A DNA stretch of 64,000 bases from Dysosmobacter welbionis (lineage in GTDB: Bacteria; Bacillota; Clostridia; Oscillospirales; Oscillospiraceae): positions 1,364,001 through 1,428,000 of the forward strand of contig NZ_CP034413.3 of assembly GCF_005121165.3 (NCBI RefSeq), given 5' to 3'. Below are positions 27,974 through 37,433 of the stretch, one piece after another. Position 1 is the stretch's first letter. Every line of letters begins with the position of its first letter. The notes below the pieces were generated by a model. The model had not been told where the DNA came from, made no database searches, and worked only from the letters and a program-made list of their open reading frames with translations. The position numbers were made by a program, and so were the translations under genes.

Positions 27974-28000
27974 AGCCGGCCGCCCCAAGGGCGGCCGGCT
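27974..28000. terminator. Bidirectional terminator
   Basis: A 12-bp stem (27974-27985 with 27989-28000) between the convergent regulator and MATE genes. Confidence 0.75.
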
Positions 28001-28020
28001 CTCTGCATCGGGTTTTCAGT

Positions 28021-29403
28021 TCACACGCCGGGCTTTCCCTCCAGCGCGGTCATGCTCTTTTTGAAATGGACAGCGAACATGGTGGCTGTGGTACACACCG
28101 CCAGGAAATCCGCCACCGGCTCCGCCAGAAAGACCGCAAAAGCCTTATCCGCAAAAAAGTTGGGCAGAATATAAATGAAGGGAATCAGCAGGATGATCTT
28201 CCGCAGCACTGCCAGGAACAAGGAGATCTTGGCGTTGCCCAGGGCCACGAAAGTCTGCTGACAGGCGATCTGGATGCCGAAGATCCCGGTGGCCGCCATG
28301 TAGATCCGCAGGGCCCAGGAGGCATAGCTCACCAGCTCGCTGTCCGAGGTGAACATCAGGGCGAACAGCTGGGGGAACAGCTGCACCAGCGCCCACAGCA
28401 GCAGGGAGTAGGCCAGGCAGGCCATCAGCAGCACCTGGAAGGCACGCCGTACCCGCCCCGGATTCCGGGCGCCGTAGTTGTAGCTGATGATGGGCTGGGC
28501 CCCTTGGGTCAGGCCCTGGAGGGGCATCATGGCGAACTGCATGATGCTGGAGAGCACGGTCATAGCACCCACAGCGATGTCCCCGCCGTATTTCAGCAGT
28601 GAGGAGTTGAAGCACACGGTAATGAGGCTCTCCGTAGACTGCATGATGAAGGGGGAAGCGCCCAGGGCCAGGGCCGGCAGCACCACCTTGGCTTGGGGCC
28701 GCAGGTGCTCCCGCCGCAGGTGCCACTTGGTCTTGCTGCCCGTAAGGAACTTCAGCACCCACACCGCGGAGACCGCTTGGGATAGAATGGTGGCCAAGGC
28801 CGCGCCCCGGACCCCCATGCCGAAGGCGAAGATGAAGATGGGGTCCAGCACCGTATTGAGGATCGCGCCGATCAGCACAGTCTTCATGCCCACCACCGTG
28901 AAGCCCTGGGCGGTGATATAGGCGTTCATGCCCAGGGTCACCTGGACGAAGATGGTGCCCAGGGCATAAATGCGCATATAGTTCAGGGCGTAGCCGATGG
29001 TGTTGTCGCTGGCGCCGAAGATGCGGAGCATGGGCTCCGCAAACACCAGAAAGACCACAGTCAGCACCACGGACACCGCCACCAGCATGGTGAAGCTGTT
29101 GCCCATGATCCGCTCCGACTCTTTCAGGTCTCCCCGCCCTTCGGCGATGGAGGCCCGGGGTGCGCCGCCGAAGGCCATCAGGGCCGCGAAGGCGGAGATC
29201 ACCATGATGATGGGCAGGCACACCCCCACGCCGGTGAGGGCCAGCTTGCCCACAGTCTCCACCGGCTGCATGTGGCCGATGTACACCCGGTCCACCAGAT
29301 TGTACAGCATGTTGACGATCTGGGAGGTGATGGTAGGAACGGCCAGGGAAAACAGCAGCTTTCCCACGCTCCCGCTGCCCAGGTCCACATTTCGACGGCT
29401 CAT
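28021..29403 (-). CDS. MATE family efflux transporter (MarR-linked)
   Basis: 460 residues, twelve helices: VPTITSQIVNMLYNLVDRVYIG in parts, ALTGVGVCLPII, GGAPRASIAEG, MNAYITAQGF and ISYNYGARNPGRV are standard for the NorM/MepA-like branch. It exports cationic compounds using an ion gradient. AAGGAGGC lies before its ATG, which overlaps the MarR stop as ATGA. The regulator pairing and the operator at the shared promoter suggest drug- or metabolite-inducible export, as in mepRA. It is a distant paralogue of the MATE gene at 1388-2779. Confidence 0.9.
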   Translation of the reverse strand: MSRRNVDLGSGSVGKLLFSLAVPTITSQIVNMLYNLVDRVYIGHMQPVETVGKLALTGVGVCLPIIMVISAFAALMAFGGAPRASIAEGRGDLKESERIMGNSFTMLVAVSVVLTVVFLVFAEPMLRIFGASDNTIGYALNYMRIYALGTIFVQVTLGMNAYITAQGFTVVGMKTVLIGAILNTVLDPIFIFAFGMGVRGAALATILSQAVSAVWVLKFLTGSKTKWHLRREHLRPQAKVVLPALALGASPFIMQSTESLITVCFNSSLLKYGGDIAVGAMTVLSSIMQFAMMPLQGLTQGAQPIISYNYGARNPGRVRRAFQVLLMACLAYSLLLWALVQLFPQLFALMFTSDSELVSYASWALRIYMAATGIFGIQIACQQTFVALGNAKISLFLAVLRKIILLIPFIYILPNFFADKAFAVFLAEPVADFLAVCTTATMFAVHFKKSMTALEGKPGV

Positions 29404-29852
29404 GTATTGCCTCCTTCCTTCAACCGCACTTCCGCGCTGGTCAGAACCTTTTCCAGCAGTTCCTGAAATCGCTCCGCCTCCGACTGTGTCAGACCGGCAA
29501 ACAGCGCGTCCAGGCAGGTACTCTGGAGCTTCTGCCCCTCCCGGGCCAGGGCCGCGCCCGCATCTGTCAGCGCCAGATGGATCACCCGGCGGTCTGCCTT
29601 GTCCGGCTGACGGCGGAGCAGCTCCCGCGCCGCCAGCAGGTCCACCGCGGCGGACACCTGGCTCTTGGCCAGTCCCCGGAGCTCTGTCACGTCCCGGGCA
29701 GTGTCATGTGCCGGATGATTGGCCAGAAACAGCACCACATGAATCTCCCGCATGGAGAGCCCGGTGCGGGACAGAAGCTCTGAGAAATGCCTATCGTAAT
29801 ACCGGCGGAACTGCTGGATAACCCGCAGCAGCTGCGTACTGCTCACTGCCAC
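29400..29852 (-). CDS. MarR-family transcriptional regulator
   Basis: 150 residues, an all-helical winged-helix dimer. Recognition region GLAKSQVSAAVDLLAARELL and wing DKADRRVIHLALTDAG are typical of MarR. Start is a GTG at 29852 with AGGGGGCGGG upstream. It is cotranscribed with the MATE exporter. A perfect 22-bp palindrome at the transcription start is its obvious operator. The ligand is unknown. Confidence 0.9.
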   Translation of the reverse strand: MAVSSTQLLRVIQQFRRYYDRHFSELLSRTGLSMREIHVVLFLANHPAHDTARDVTELRGLAKSQVSAAVDLLAARELLRRQPDKADRRVIHLALTDAGAALAREGQKLQSTCLDALFAGLTQSEAERFQELLEKVLTSAEVRLKEGGNT

Positions 29853-29880
29853 AGCGCCCGCCCCCTTTCATTTTATTTAA

Positions 29881-29902
29881 AACAGTTCTTATAAGAACTG
29901 TT
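29881..29902. promoter_or_regulatory. MarR operator (22-bp perfect palindrome)
   Basis: AACAGTTCTTA followed immediately by its exact reverse complement. It covers the expected transcription start just downstream of the MarR promoter -10. Confidence 0.85.
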
Positions 29903-29904
29903 CC

Positions 29905-29933
29905 AGCATAGCACTATTTTTTCCGCCTGTCAA
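29905..29933 (-). promoter_or_regulatory. Promoter of marR-MATE
   Basis: Minus strand TTGACA (29928-29933), 17 bases, TATGCT (29905-29910). Confidence 0.85.
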
Positions 29934-29950
29934 GATTTCCGAATCCATCC

Positions 29951-29979
29951 TTGACAATTCTCCCTTCCTCCAGTATGAT
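29951..29979 (+). promoter_or_regulatory. Promoter of the DegV gene
   Basis: TTGACA (29951-29956), 17 bases, TATGAT (29974-29979). Back-to-back with the marR promoter, 18 bases between the two -35 boxes. Confidence 0.85.
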
Positions 29980-30026
29980 GGTGGCAGAAGATATCGTTTT
30001 TAAAATCAGATTTCGGGGTGTTCTTT

Positions 30027-30875
30027 ATGACATGGAATATTGTGAGCGACAGCAGCTGCGACCTGCGGACAGCTTCCTTCCACAGCAGCTGCGTCCGGTT
30101 TGAGACCGTGCCTCTGCGCATCCAGGTGGGCGGCCGGGAATTTGTGGACGATGACGCCCTGTCGGTTCCCGCCCTGCTCTCCGCCATGGCGGTGGAGAAG
30201 GCTGCCTCCTCGTCCGCCTGCCCCTCCCCCGCCGACTTTGCCGGGGCCTTTGAGCGGGGGGACCGTACCGTCTGCTTCACGCTTTCCTCCCAGCTCTCCG
30301 GCACGTATCACGCGGCCTGCATCGCCCGGGAGATGGTGCTGGAGGAGCACCCGGAAAAGCAGATCTGCGTCATCGACTCCCGCGCCGCCGCCGGGACCAT
30401 GGTGCTGCTGATCCGCCGGGCCCAGGCCCTGATGGAGGCAGCGGGGGATGATGGGGACTTCGACGCTCTCTGCCAGCAGCTCCACCGCTATCAGGCCACC
30501 CTGCGGACCTGCTTCACCCTGGAGAATTTCGACAACCTTATCAAAAATGGCCGGATGCGGCCCATTGTGGGCACGTTGCTCCGCTCCCTGGGCATCCACA
30601 TCATTGCGGACGCCACAGCCGAGGGCACCATTCATGTGGCGGATAAGGCCCGGGGCGTGGGTAAGACCTACCGGGCCATCACCGCCCTGATGAAGGCCAG
30701 CAAGGACTGCACCGACGCAGAGGTGGTAATCTCCCACTGTGAGAACCTGGAGGGTGCTATGGCCCTGAAGCGGCAGATCCTGGCAGACCTGCCGGTGAAA
30801 CAGGTGGACCTGCTGTCCTGCCGGGGACTCACCAGCTTCTATGCCATGGAAAAGGGCCTCATCGTGGGGTACTGA
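30027..30875 (+). CDS. DegV family fatty-acid-binding protein
   Basis: 282 residues, the usual size. DegV (FakB-type) proteins carry a fatty acid, in known cases handing it to the FakA kinase. Markers are NIVSDSSCDL at the start, the FTLSSQLSGTYHAA loop, and NLIKNGRM in the second domain. The ATG at 30027 has GGGGTG 5 bases upstream; an in-frame GTG at 30018 is part of that site. Single gene with its own promoter and a downstream terminator. No fakA is present here. Confidence 0.88.
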   Translation: MTWNIVSDSSCDLRTASFHSSCVRFETVPLRIQVGGREFVDDDALSVPALLSAMAVEKAASSSACPSPADFAGAFERGDRTVCFTLSSQLSGTYHAACIAREMVLEEHPEKQICVIDSRAAAGTMVLLIRRAQALMEAAGDDGDFDALCQQLHRYQATLRTCFTLENFDNLIKNGRMRPIVGTLLRSLGIHIIADATAEGTIHVADKARGVGKTYRAITALMKASKDCTDAEVVISHCENLEGAMALKRQILADLPVKQVDLLSCRGLTSFYAMEKGLIVGY

Positions 30876-30973
30876 GGTACGTCCTTCCCCATCAGGCGCC
30901 TCCGCGGAAGGCCGCTTCCGGAACAGCAGTCAGCCGCCGGAACCGCCATCTTCCGGCATTTGGATATGGCAAA

Positions 30974-31003
30974 AAAGCGCGCACGGAAAACCGTGCGCGC
31001 TTT
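30974..31003. terminator. Bidirectional terminator
   Basis: A 13-bp stem (30974-30986 with 30991-31003), loop AAAA, then GCTTTTTC, between DegV and the convergent arc genes. Confidence 0.85.
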
Positions 31004-31010
31004 GCTTTTT

Positions 31011-32399
31011 CTATCCCAGCAGCACACCCGCCACCAGGAACGCCAGGGCCAGCAGCAAAAACCAGAGTATCAGCTTCCACACATACTTCACCCAGCGGTC
31101 GTAGGGCACATGGCCCAGGGCCAGGGCGCCCATCACCACCGCCGCAGTAGGGGTGATGATGTTCACCAGGCCGGAGGCGGACTGGAACGCTGTCACCACC
31201 AGATCGCCGCCCACCCCGGCGAATTTGCCCAGGGGCGCCACAATGGGGATGGACAGTGTCGCCAGGCCCGACGAGGACGGGATCAGGATGGTGAGGGGCA
31301 GGTACAGGGCGAACACCAGCAGCGTGAAGCTGATGGCCCCGGCGCCGGAAAGGGCCTGCTCTCCCCAGTGGAGGACCGTGTCGGTGATGGCGCCGTCGTT
31401 CATCAGCACAGTGATGCCCCGGCTGATGCCGATGATAAAGGCCACGCCTAAAAGGTCCGCGCAGCCGGCCACGTAGGTCTCTACCAGCTCCTCCTCACTC
31501 ATCCGGTCAATGAGGCCGATGACGACACCTGCCACCAAGAACAGGGCGGAGAGCTCCGGAAACCACCAGCCCAGAGCGGGCAGGGACAGGCCCATCTCGT
31601 CAAAGGGCACCACAGCATAGACCATGATGAGGAATGTCAGCGTAAAGAGGGCCATGATGACCTTCCGCTTGGCGGTAAAGGGCACCTGCTGGTCCATGCT
31701 TACCTGGATCTTGCCCGCGCCCACGCCCACCACGGATTTGGAGGGGTTCTTCTTGACCTTCGCGGCGTAGGCCATCACAAACCAGATGGCCGCCGCCTCA
31801 AAGGCCACCCACTCCAGCAGCCGCAGCACGATACCCTCTCCCAGAGAGACCCCGGCAAAGCCCGCGGCGATGCCGGTGGCAAAGGGGTTTACCGTGGAGG
31901 CGATGACGCCGGCCCCGGCCCCCAGCAGGATCACGCTGATGCCCACTACCGCGTCGTACCCGGCCGCCAGGAACACCGGGATCAGCAGGGGATAAAAGGC
32001 CATGGTCTCCTCCCACATGCCGTAGGTGGTGCCGCCCAAGCCGAACAGCAGCATCAGAATGGGGATCAGCCACTTCTCCCGGCCGCCCAGCAGGCGGATG
32101 ACGTTGCCCACGCCGGCGTCCACGGCACCGGTCTTCATCACCACGCCCAGAAAGCCGCCCACCATCAGGATGAAGATGCACACGTCCACCGCGTCGTAAA
32201 AGCCAGAAAAAGCTGCCTTCAGAACGTCGCCCACTCCCTGGGGATTCTGCTCCACCGTGTGGTACGTCCCCGCCACCGGCACGCCGTCCACGTAGTCATA
32301 GCTGCCCGCCGGGATGATCCAGGTGGCGGCAGCCACCAGGATCAGCAGCAGGAACAGGATCGTATAGGCTGTGGGCATGTGGAATTTTTTTTGATTCAA
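31011..32399 (-). CDS. YfcC/ArcD-like transporter
   Basis: 462 residues, about 12 membrane segments, of the YfcC/DcuC (PF03606) family. Markers are TAYTILFLLLILVAAATWIIPAG in parts, GGTTYGMWEET, and the LTILIPSSSGLATLSIPI region. Because arcB and arcA precede it on the same strand, the likely job is arginine-ornithine exchange for the deiminase pathway, a role YfcC-type proteins take in many clostridia; substrate is inferred from context. The start is probably the TTG at 32399 (NQKKFHMPTAYT follows) with GCGGGGT upstream; an ATG at 32450 lacks a site. Confidence 0.8.
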   Translation of the reverse strand: MNQKKFHMPTAYTILFLLLILVAAATWIIPAGSYDYVDGVPVAGTYHTVEQNPQGVGDVLKAAFSGFYDAVDVCIFILMVGGFLGVVMKTGAVDAGVGNVIRLLGGREKWLIPILMLLFGLGGTTYGMWEETMAFYPLLIPVFLAAGYDAVVGISVILLGAGAGVIASTVNPFATGIAAGFAGVSLGEGIVLRLLEWVAFEAAAIWFVMAYAAKVKKNPSKSVVGVGAGKIQVSMDQQVPFTAKRKVIMALFTLTFLIMVYAVVPFDEMGLSLPALGWWFPELSALFLVAGVVIGLIDRMSEEELVETYVAGCADLLGVAFIIGISRGITVLMNDGAITDTVLHWGEQALSGAGAISFTLLVFALYLPLTILIPSSSGLATLSIPIVAPLGKFAGVGGDLVVTAFQSASGLVNIITPTAAVVMGALALGHVPYDRWVKYVWKLILWFLLLALAFLVAGVLLG

Positions 32400-32420
32400 G
32401 ATATCTACCCCGCTTCTGTT

Positions 32421-32484
32421 TTGACGCCGCGGCGTCAACATCATTTCCATCATGTTTGCCGGCAGCACGCGTGTCGGCAAACAT
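32421..32484. other. Inverted repeats in the arcB-arcD gap
   Basis: A perfect 18-bp palindrome TTGACGCCGCGGCGTCAA (32421-32438) and, next to it, a 10-bp inverted repeat ATGTTTGCCG/CGGCAAACAT (32452-32461 with 32475-32484). They could be an operator plus an intercistronic processing hairpin. A weak AAAAGG/CCTTTT hairpin follows the arcB stop at 32550-32566. Confidence 0.45.
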
Positions 32485-32573
32485 CCTTCCCAGCTATCAA
32501 GTGTGCAAGCGAAGCGAGTACATGCAGATAGCTGTAAACGCTCTCACGAAAAAGGCGGCGCCTTTTCCATGAA

Positions 32574-33572
32574 TTATCTTCCGATGGTGGCCACCAGCAC
32601 AGCTTTGATGGAGTGCATCCGGTTCTCCGCCTCGTCGAATACCACACTGTGGCGGCTGCGGAACACCTCGTCGGTGACCTCCCGGATGTCCACGCCCTTG
32701 TCCTGCCACTCCTTGGCCAGCTTGGTCTCAAAGTCATGGAAGGAGGGCAGGCAGTGCAGATACAGCACGTTGGAGTTGCCGGTGGCCTTCAGTGTCTCCT
32801 CCGTCACCCGGTAGGGAGTCAGCAGCTTGGCCCGCTCGGGGATCAGGTCCTCCTCGCCCATGGAAGCCCAGATGTCGCCGTAGATCACGTCCGCATCCTT
32901 CAGGGAGTTCATGTTGTCGGTGATCTCGATGAGGCCGCCGTTCTCCCGTGCGGTGGCGAATACCCGCTTCACCAGTGTGCCGTCCATCTCCTTGGCCAGC
33001 TCCTGGGGCCCCAGGCCCACAAAATGCATACCCATCTTGGCGGCGCCGATCATCCAGGCGTAGCACATATTGTTCCGCACGTCGCCGGGGAACACCACCT
33101 TCACCTGGTTCAGGGGCTTGTGGCAGTGCTCCTCAATGGTCATCATGTCCGCCAGGATCTGGGTGGGGTGGTCTGCGTCGGTGAGACCGTTCCAGACGGG
33201 CACACCGGCGTACTTCGCCAGATCCTCCACCACCTTCTGGTCGTAGCCCCGGTACTCGATGCCGTCGAAAAACCGGCCCAGCACTTTGGCGGTGTCCTCC
33301 AGAGACTCCTTCTTGCCCATCTGGCTGCTGCCGGCGTCCAGATAGGTGACGTGGCCCCCCTCCTGGGTAGCAGCCACCTCGAAGGAGCAGCGGGTGCGGG
33401 TGGAGGTCTTTTCAAACAGCAGCACGATGTGCTTGCCCTGAAGGGTTGGGTCGCAGATGCCGGCCCGGCGCTTGGCCTTCAGGTCGTGGCCCAGGTCCAG
33501 GAGATAACGGATCTCCGCGGGGGTGAAGTCTTCCAGAGTCAGAAAACTCCGGCCTTTCAAATTGATTGCCAT
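32574..33572 (-). CDS. arcB: Ornithine carbamoyltransferase, catabolic context
   Basis: 332 residues. Converts citrulline plus phosphate to ornithine and carbamoyl phosphate in the deiminase pathway. Carbamoyl-phosphate site STRTRCSFEVA near residue 54, DHPTQILADMMT, the ornithine loop SMGEED, and the catalytic HCLPSFHD. AAAGGAGTG lies 6 bases before the ATG at 33572. The neighbours (arcA upstream, exchanger downstream) argue for arcB rather than biosynthetic argF. No carbamate kinase gene follows in the window. Confidence 0.93.
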   Translation of the reverse strand: MAINLKGRSFLTLEDFTPAEIRYLLDLGHDLKAKRRAGICDPTLQGKHIVLLFEKTSTRTRCSFEVAATQEGGHVTYLDAGSSQMGKKESLEDTAKVLGRFFDGIEYRGYDQKVVEDLAKYAGVPVWNGLTDADHPTQILADMMTIEEHCHKPLNQVKVVFPGDVRNNMCYAWMIGAAKMGMHFVGLGPQELAKEMDGTLVKRVFATARENGGLIEITDNMNSLKDADVIYGDIWASMGEEDLIPERAKLLTPYRVTEETLKATGNSNVLYLHCLPSFHDFETKLAKEWQDKGVDIREVTDEVFRSRHSVVFDEAENRMHSIKAVLVATIGR

Positions 33573-34403
33573 AAAATGCACTCCTTTTTATCTTGTTCAT
33601 GATGAGGACTTTTTGAGGGGACAGATGTGGACCGCCGAACAGGGGCTGTGGGGGATACTGCTCCCGGCGGAAAAGAAAACATGTTTCGGCGGGGGAAGGT
33701 TGGCGATCCCTTGCGGCGGTCAGAGAGGGAAACGTCCGGCCCTTGTGAACCCCTCCAGCCCGGGGAAGTCCGGGATACACGCTGCGCTGATTTTCGCTGC
33801 CGCTGGCCGGTGGTTAATGAGAGTTTCAGCATAGGGCCAAGCTGCAGCTTCTATGACCGCCAGGGCAGTGCGTAGCGAAGCCGAACGCGCGGAAGGAGGA
33901 ACCAGTGGAACACTGATGACGGAAATCCCCGGAGCGCCGTAGCGCGAGACAGGAAAAGCGAAGCAGTTCAAATGCGTCCTTGCATCCCGGCAACTTCCGC
34001 ACCATCCGCCACGGGACGGCAGTCGAGGGAATTGCAGAAGGGCCTAGCGTGCCCGAAGGCAAGGCCAAATCGGAGCAGGCACCGATTCGCCGCCCCCCCT
34101 TCAGCGCGGAGGGCCACTGCACCAGAGCGCATCCAGGCGCCTTTCTCTTTGGACCGTGCACGGCCCGTTTCTCTTTTGGCAAGACCGATAAGGGGTCCCG
34201 CCGCGCCCCGCACGGTGGGGAGAGGAGGAGCGCCCAAGCCCACGGAGTGGGCGCGGAAGTGCCCTTGGGGTGCAAGGGAGCGGGCGCAGTTTTCGCCGTA
34301 CACGGAAACGGGGCTGAGCGGACTTTGCGACGACGACATGGGGGTGCATCCCGCTGGACAAGCCCTCCCTGGCCGGGGCGGCCCATTCACGCTCCGCGAA
34401 TGC
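33573..34403. other. 830-bp gap between arcA and arcB without a credible gene
   Basis: Open frames exist on both strands, but all lack ribosome sites and give low-complexity Arg/Pro/Ala-rich products. The right half (about 34097-34390) is a dispersed repeat also seen near 46.7-46.9 kb. The left half holds no recognisable motif, tRNA or promoter. The gap would separate arcA and arcB on one transcript. Confidence 0.6.
34097..34390. repeat. Dispersed non-coding repeat, copy 1
   Basis: The best-matched part, about 34098-34178, aligns with 46724-46801: both carry an AGCGCGGAGGGCCA-like opening, ACCAGAGCGC, GCGCCTT-TCTCTT and CTCTTTTGGCA. Both copies also share GGCCCATTC near their right ends (34381 and 46863) with GC-rich diverged filler between. 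Together they define a repeat family without coding potential, each copy placed just beyond the end or start of a housekeeping gene. Confidence 0.6.
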
Positions 34404-35627
34404 TTACGGATCCTCCCGCCACAGCGGCATGGACATGCACCGGGGTCCGCCCCGCCCGCGGGAGAGTTCTGCGCTGGGAATGGTGTGGAGCCGGATGCCC
34501 GCCTCCTCCAGGGCCCGGTTGGTGACATAGTTCCGGGAGTACACCACCACCTCGCCGGGGCCGATGGCCAGGGTATTGGAGCCGTCGCTCCACTGCTCCC
34601 GGGCGGCGTCGATCTCGCTGCCCTGGCCGCAGGGGATCAGTGTCACCTTATCCAGCTCCAGGTGCTCCTTCAGGATGTCCTCCAGCCGGCCGTCCTCCTG
34701 ACGGATTTTCATCTTCCGGTTTTCGTCCAGCTCCATGACGAACACCGTAATCTGCTGGAGGATGTTGGGATGGACGGTGAACTTGTCCCGGTCCACCATG
34801 GTGAACACCGTATCCAGGTGCATGAAGGACCGGCTCTTGGGAATGTCAAAGGCCAGCAGCTTGCGGAAGGTCTTGCTCTCGGAGAGCACCGTCTCCGCCA
34901 AGGCGTCGATGGAGTCCTCCTCCGTCCGCTGAGAGATGCCCACCGCCAACACCTGAGGGGACAGGATCAGGATATCGCCCCCCTCCAGGGAGGAGGTCTC
35001 GCCCCGGTCGTACCACCTGGGGGCGTTGCGGTAGTCCGGGTGGTGCTCGAAAATGAACTTGCCGAACAGGGTCTCCCGGTTTCTCGTGGCGGTGTGCATT
35101 TTGTGGATGGACACGCCGGTACCGATGGTGGCGAAGGGGTCCCGGGTAAAATAGAGGTTGGGCAGGGGATCTACGGCGAAGGGGTAATCATCCCCGGCGG
35201 CAGAGAGATAGTCCCCCAGCCGGGCGCTGTTTGCCCGGAGCTGGGACTTGCGGACGCCCGCCATCATGGCAGACACCATCTCCTTGTCCGGCAGGGCAGA
35301 GAGGAAGTCCTCCAGGCTCTCCCGGAGCCGGTCGTCCTTGACGCCGGACTCCTCCAGGAACTGGCGGATCAAGTCGGCCCGCACGTCGGCGTCCGTGATG
35401 GACTCCGCCACCAGATCCCGCAGGTAGACCACCTCCACTCCTTGCTGCCGGAGGCAGTCGGCAAAGGCGTCGTGCTCCCGCTGGGCCTCCTTCAGATAGG
35501 GGATGTCATCAAAGAGCAGCCGCTCCAAATACTCCGGCATCAGATTTTCCAGCTCACCGCCAGGGCGGTGGAGAAGGACCTTTTTCAGCCGCCCGATCTC
35601 GGAGGTATTGTGAATTCCGGTTTCCAA
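34404..35627 (-). CDS. arcA: Arginine deiminase
   Basis: 407 residues. Hydrolyses arginine to citrulline and ammonia, first step of the ATP-yielding deiminase pathway. Motifs: TSEIGRLKKVLLHRPGGELENL in parts, NLYFTRDPFATIGTG, EGGDILIL, the catalytic-His segment MHLDTVFTMVD, and the nucleophilic Cys near the end in RGRGGPRCMSMPL. The start is a TTG at 35627 (ETGIHNTSEIG follows): AAAGGAGTG lies 6 bases upstream, the same ribosome site as arcB, whereas the ATG at 35648 has none. Confidence 0.95.
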   Translation of the reverse strand: METGIHNTSEIGRLKKVLLHRPGGELENLMPEYLERLLFDDIPYLKEAQREHDAFADCLRQQGVEVVYLRDLVAESITDADVRADLIRQFLEESGVKDDRLRESLEDFLSALPDKEMVSAMMAGVRKSQLRANSARLGDYLSAAGDDYPFAVDPLPNLYFTRDPFATIGTGVSIHKMHTATRNRETLFGKFIFEHHPDYRNAPRWYDRGETSSLEGGDILILSPQVLAVGISQRTEEDSIDALAETVLSESKTFRKLLAFDIPKSRSFMHLDTVFTMVDRDKFTVHPNILQQITVFVMELDENRKMKIRQEDGRLEDILKEHLELDKVTLIPCGQGSEIDAAREQWSDGSNTLAIGPGEVVVYSRNYVTNRALEEAGIRLHTIPSAELSRGRGGPRCMSMPLWREDP

Positions 35628-35726
35628 AAAGCTCACTCCTTTGTTCATCGGAAAGGTACAGGGAAATCGCTCTGGTTTAGGGTCTCTGGATTTTGGCATT
35701 TCATGCGCCGTTCCGAAAAATCCGCG

Positions 35727-35756
35727 CAAAAAAAGAACGGACGAATCGTCCGTTCT
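35727..35756 (-). terminator. Second terminator between liv operon and arcA
   Basis: A 10-bp stem (35734-35743 with 35747-35756) followed by seven T's on the minus strand. Confidence 0.8.
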
Positions 35757-35852
35757 CCCCACATGTTCTCCGCAAAGGCCGCCCGTCCCTCCTTCGGGCC
35801 GCGGCGTCTCCCCGCCGCCTCCGGGGTCCCGCGGCATCGGCAGTGGAAACGC

Positions 35853-35885
35853 AAAAACAGGAGAGAGGCTTCCGCCTCTCTCCTG
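35853..35885 (-). terminator. Terminator of the liv operon
   Basis: A 12-bp stem (35858-35869 with 35874-35885), loop four bases, then five T's on the minus strand, directly past the livF stop. Confidence 0.85.
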
Positions 35886-35888
35886 CTG

Positions 35889-36591
<703 letters not shown>

Positions 36592-36599
<8 letters not shown>

Positions 36600-37433
36600 C
36601 TTCCGCCACCCCCAGGTACGCGTCGATGACGCGCTGATTGTTCTGGATCTCCGCCGGTGTGCCGTCGGCAATCAGCTTGCCGAAGTCCAGCACATAGATC
36701 CGGTCGGAGATGTCCATGACCAGGTCCATGTGGTGCTCGATCAGAAACACCGTCAGGCCGAACTTCGTGCGGATCTCCCCGATGAAGGCCGTCAGCTCGT
36801 CGGTCTCCTGGGGGTTCATGCCCGCAGCCGGTTCGTCCAGCAGCAGCAGCTGCGGATCCGTGGCCAGGGCCCGGGCGATCTCCAGCCGCCGCTGCTTGCC
36901 GTAGGGCAGGGAGTTCGCCTTCTCCCCGGAAACGTCGCTGAGGTTCACCTCCGCCAGCAGCTCTTCCACCCGCTGGCGCTGCCGCGCCTCCTCCTGCCGG
37001 TTCAGATGGAAGGTCGCAGTGAGGAGATTGCACGTCGCACGGCAGTGCATGGCCGTCAGCACGTTGTCGAACACCGTCTGGTCCTTCCACAGACGGATAT
37101 TCTGGAAGGTCCGGGCCATGCCCATCCGGGTAATCTTGTCCGGGGTGGGGGCCAGGGCGTGGGTGTACTCCCCGGCGTGCTCGCCCTTGTAGAGCTTGCG
37201 CATCTTGCCCTGGGGGTAGTTTTCCACGATCTTCTCCCCCGGTACCACACCGCGCCGTTGGTGGGCTGGTACACGCCGGTGATGACGTTGAAGGCCGTAG
37301 TCTTGCCCGCGCCGTTGGGGCCGATCAGGGAGACGATCTCCCCCTCGCCTACCTCCAGATTCATGTTGTTCACGGCGATGACGCCGCCGAACTGCATGGT
37401 GATATTCTCCAAACGAAGGATCTTCTCACTCAT
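36592..37433 (-). CDS. livG: Branched-chain amino-acid-type ABC transporter ATPase LivG (frame broken near 37238)
   Basis: 280 residues after adding one G to the run at 37236-37240 (CCCCC on the plus strand), restoring VWYRGEKIVENYPQGK. Walker A GPNGAGKTT, a LivG-type insertion with MGMARTFQNIRLW, signature LPYGKQRRLEIARAL (no SGG, as common in LivG), Walker B LLLLDEPAAGMNP, and LIEHHMDLVM. The ATG overlaps the livM stop as ATGA. Confidence 0.93.

Noticed and set aside
33826-34528. Minus- and plus-strand frames of about 180 codons between arcA and arcB
   Set aside because: Arg/Pro/Ala-rich, no ribosome site, and part of a dispersed repeat whose second copy reads differently; not treated as genes.
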